Assembly (NCBI GenBank): GCA_932521035.1 | Contig: OW051492.1 | Span: 4,340,001-4,404,000, forward strand | Reading direction: 5' to 3' | DNA length: 64,000 bases | Origin: Oscheius dolichura | Taxonomy: Eukaryota > Nematoda > Chromadorea > Rhabditida > Rhabditidae | In this document: piece by piece, positions 63,640 to 64,000 of the stretch | How positions within the stretch are numbered: the first letter of the stretch is position 1 | Layout: every line of letters begins with the position of its first letter | Made by a program: the position numbers and the translations under genes | The notes under the pieces: generated by a model | Seen by the model: the letters and a program-made list of their open reading frames with translations, nothing else | What the model was told of the DNA's origin: nothing | Database searches by the model: none

Positions 63640-64000
<361 letters not shown>

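Overview
This window reads as a chromosomal segment of a nematode. The strongest evidence is a complete paramyosin gene whose N-terminus and rod match the UNC-15 type, a PET plus six-LIM protein of the LIM-9 type, a RUNX factor ending in an aromatic WRPF motif, a glutamate-gated chloride channel, and a PARP1 that lacks BRCT. Genes are intron-rich, most introns are about 34-45 nt, and several genes sit in tight same-strand pairs with the 70-100 nt spacing between poly(A) signal and splice acceptor that is typical of SL-type nematode operons. I cannot name the species or clade. Exon models were built by hand from splice sites, reading frame and family similarity. For most complete genes the exon lengths sum to a multiple of three.

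Layout: 770-6098 (-) paramyosin; 8514-13715 (+) tandem C2 protein; 14593-16683 (-) three-finger/Ly6-like membrane protein with a very charged stalk; 18141-18774 a Tc1-type transposon remnant carrying a hairpin insertion; 21130-22559 (+) a secreted-side VASt-like membrane protein; 22976-30352 (-) PET-LIM protein; 31012-36952 (-) an unrecognised, partly resolved gene; 37810-38526 (-) a LAPTM-like four-TM protein with PY motifs, directly downstream of 38688-40387 (-) GluCl channel; 42287-43583 (-) ZIP zinc transporter; 44260-48057 (-) CUB/LDLa receptor-like protein; 50241-51671 (+) RUNX factor.

From about 51,860 to 61,915 the base composition changes abruptly to AT-rich. This block carries an unrecognised protein (52853-54633, -), acyl-CoA-binding protein (54816-55196, -), PGAP3 (55639-56773, +), PARP1 (56938-60553, +) and a 283-bp inverted-repeat element. 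From about 62,000 the sequence is GC-rich again, with an ankyrin-repeat protein (62429-63098, -) and the 3' end of a DPP8/9-type peptidase (63640 to beyond the window edge, -).

The genes do not form one pathway. They group as muscle and membrane biology (paramyosin, LIM protein, GluCl, CUB/LDLa protein), regulation (RUNX, PARP1), and lipid, GPI-anchor, metal and lysosome housekeeping (ACBP, PGAP3, ZIP, LAPTM-like). The most unusual items are the AT-rich block that shares intron length, rare GC-AG introns and operon spacing with its GC-rich flanks, the VASt-like domain placed behind a signal peptide, and the hairpin nested in frame inside the transposase.
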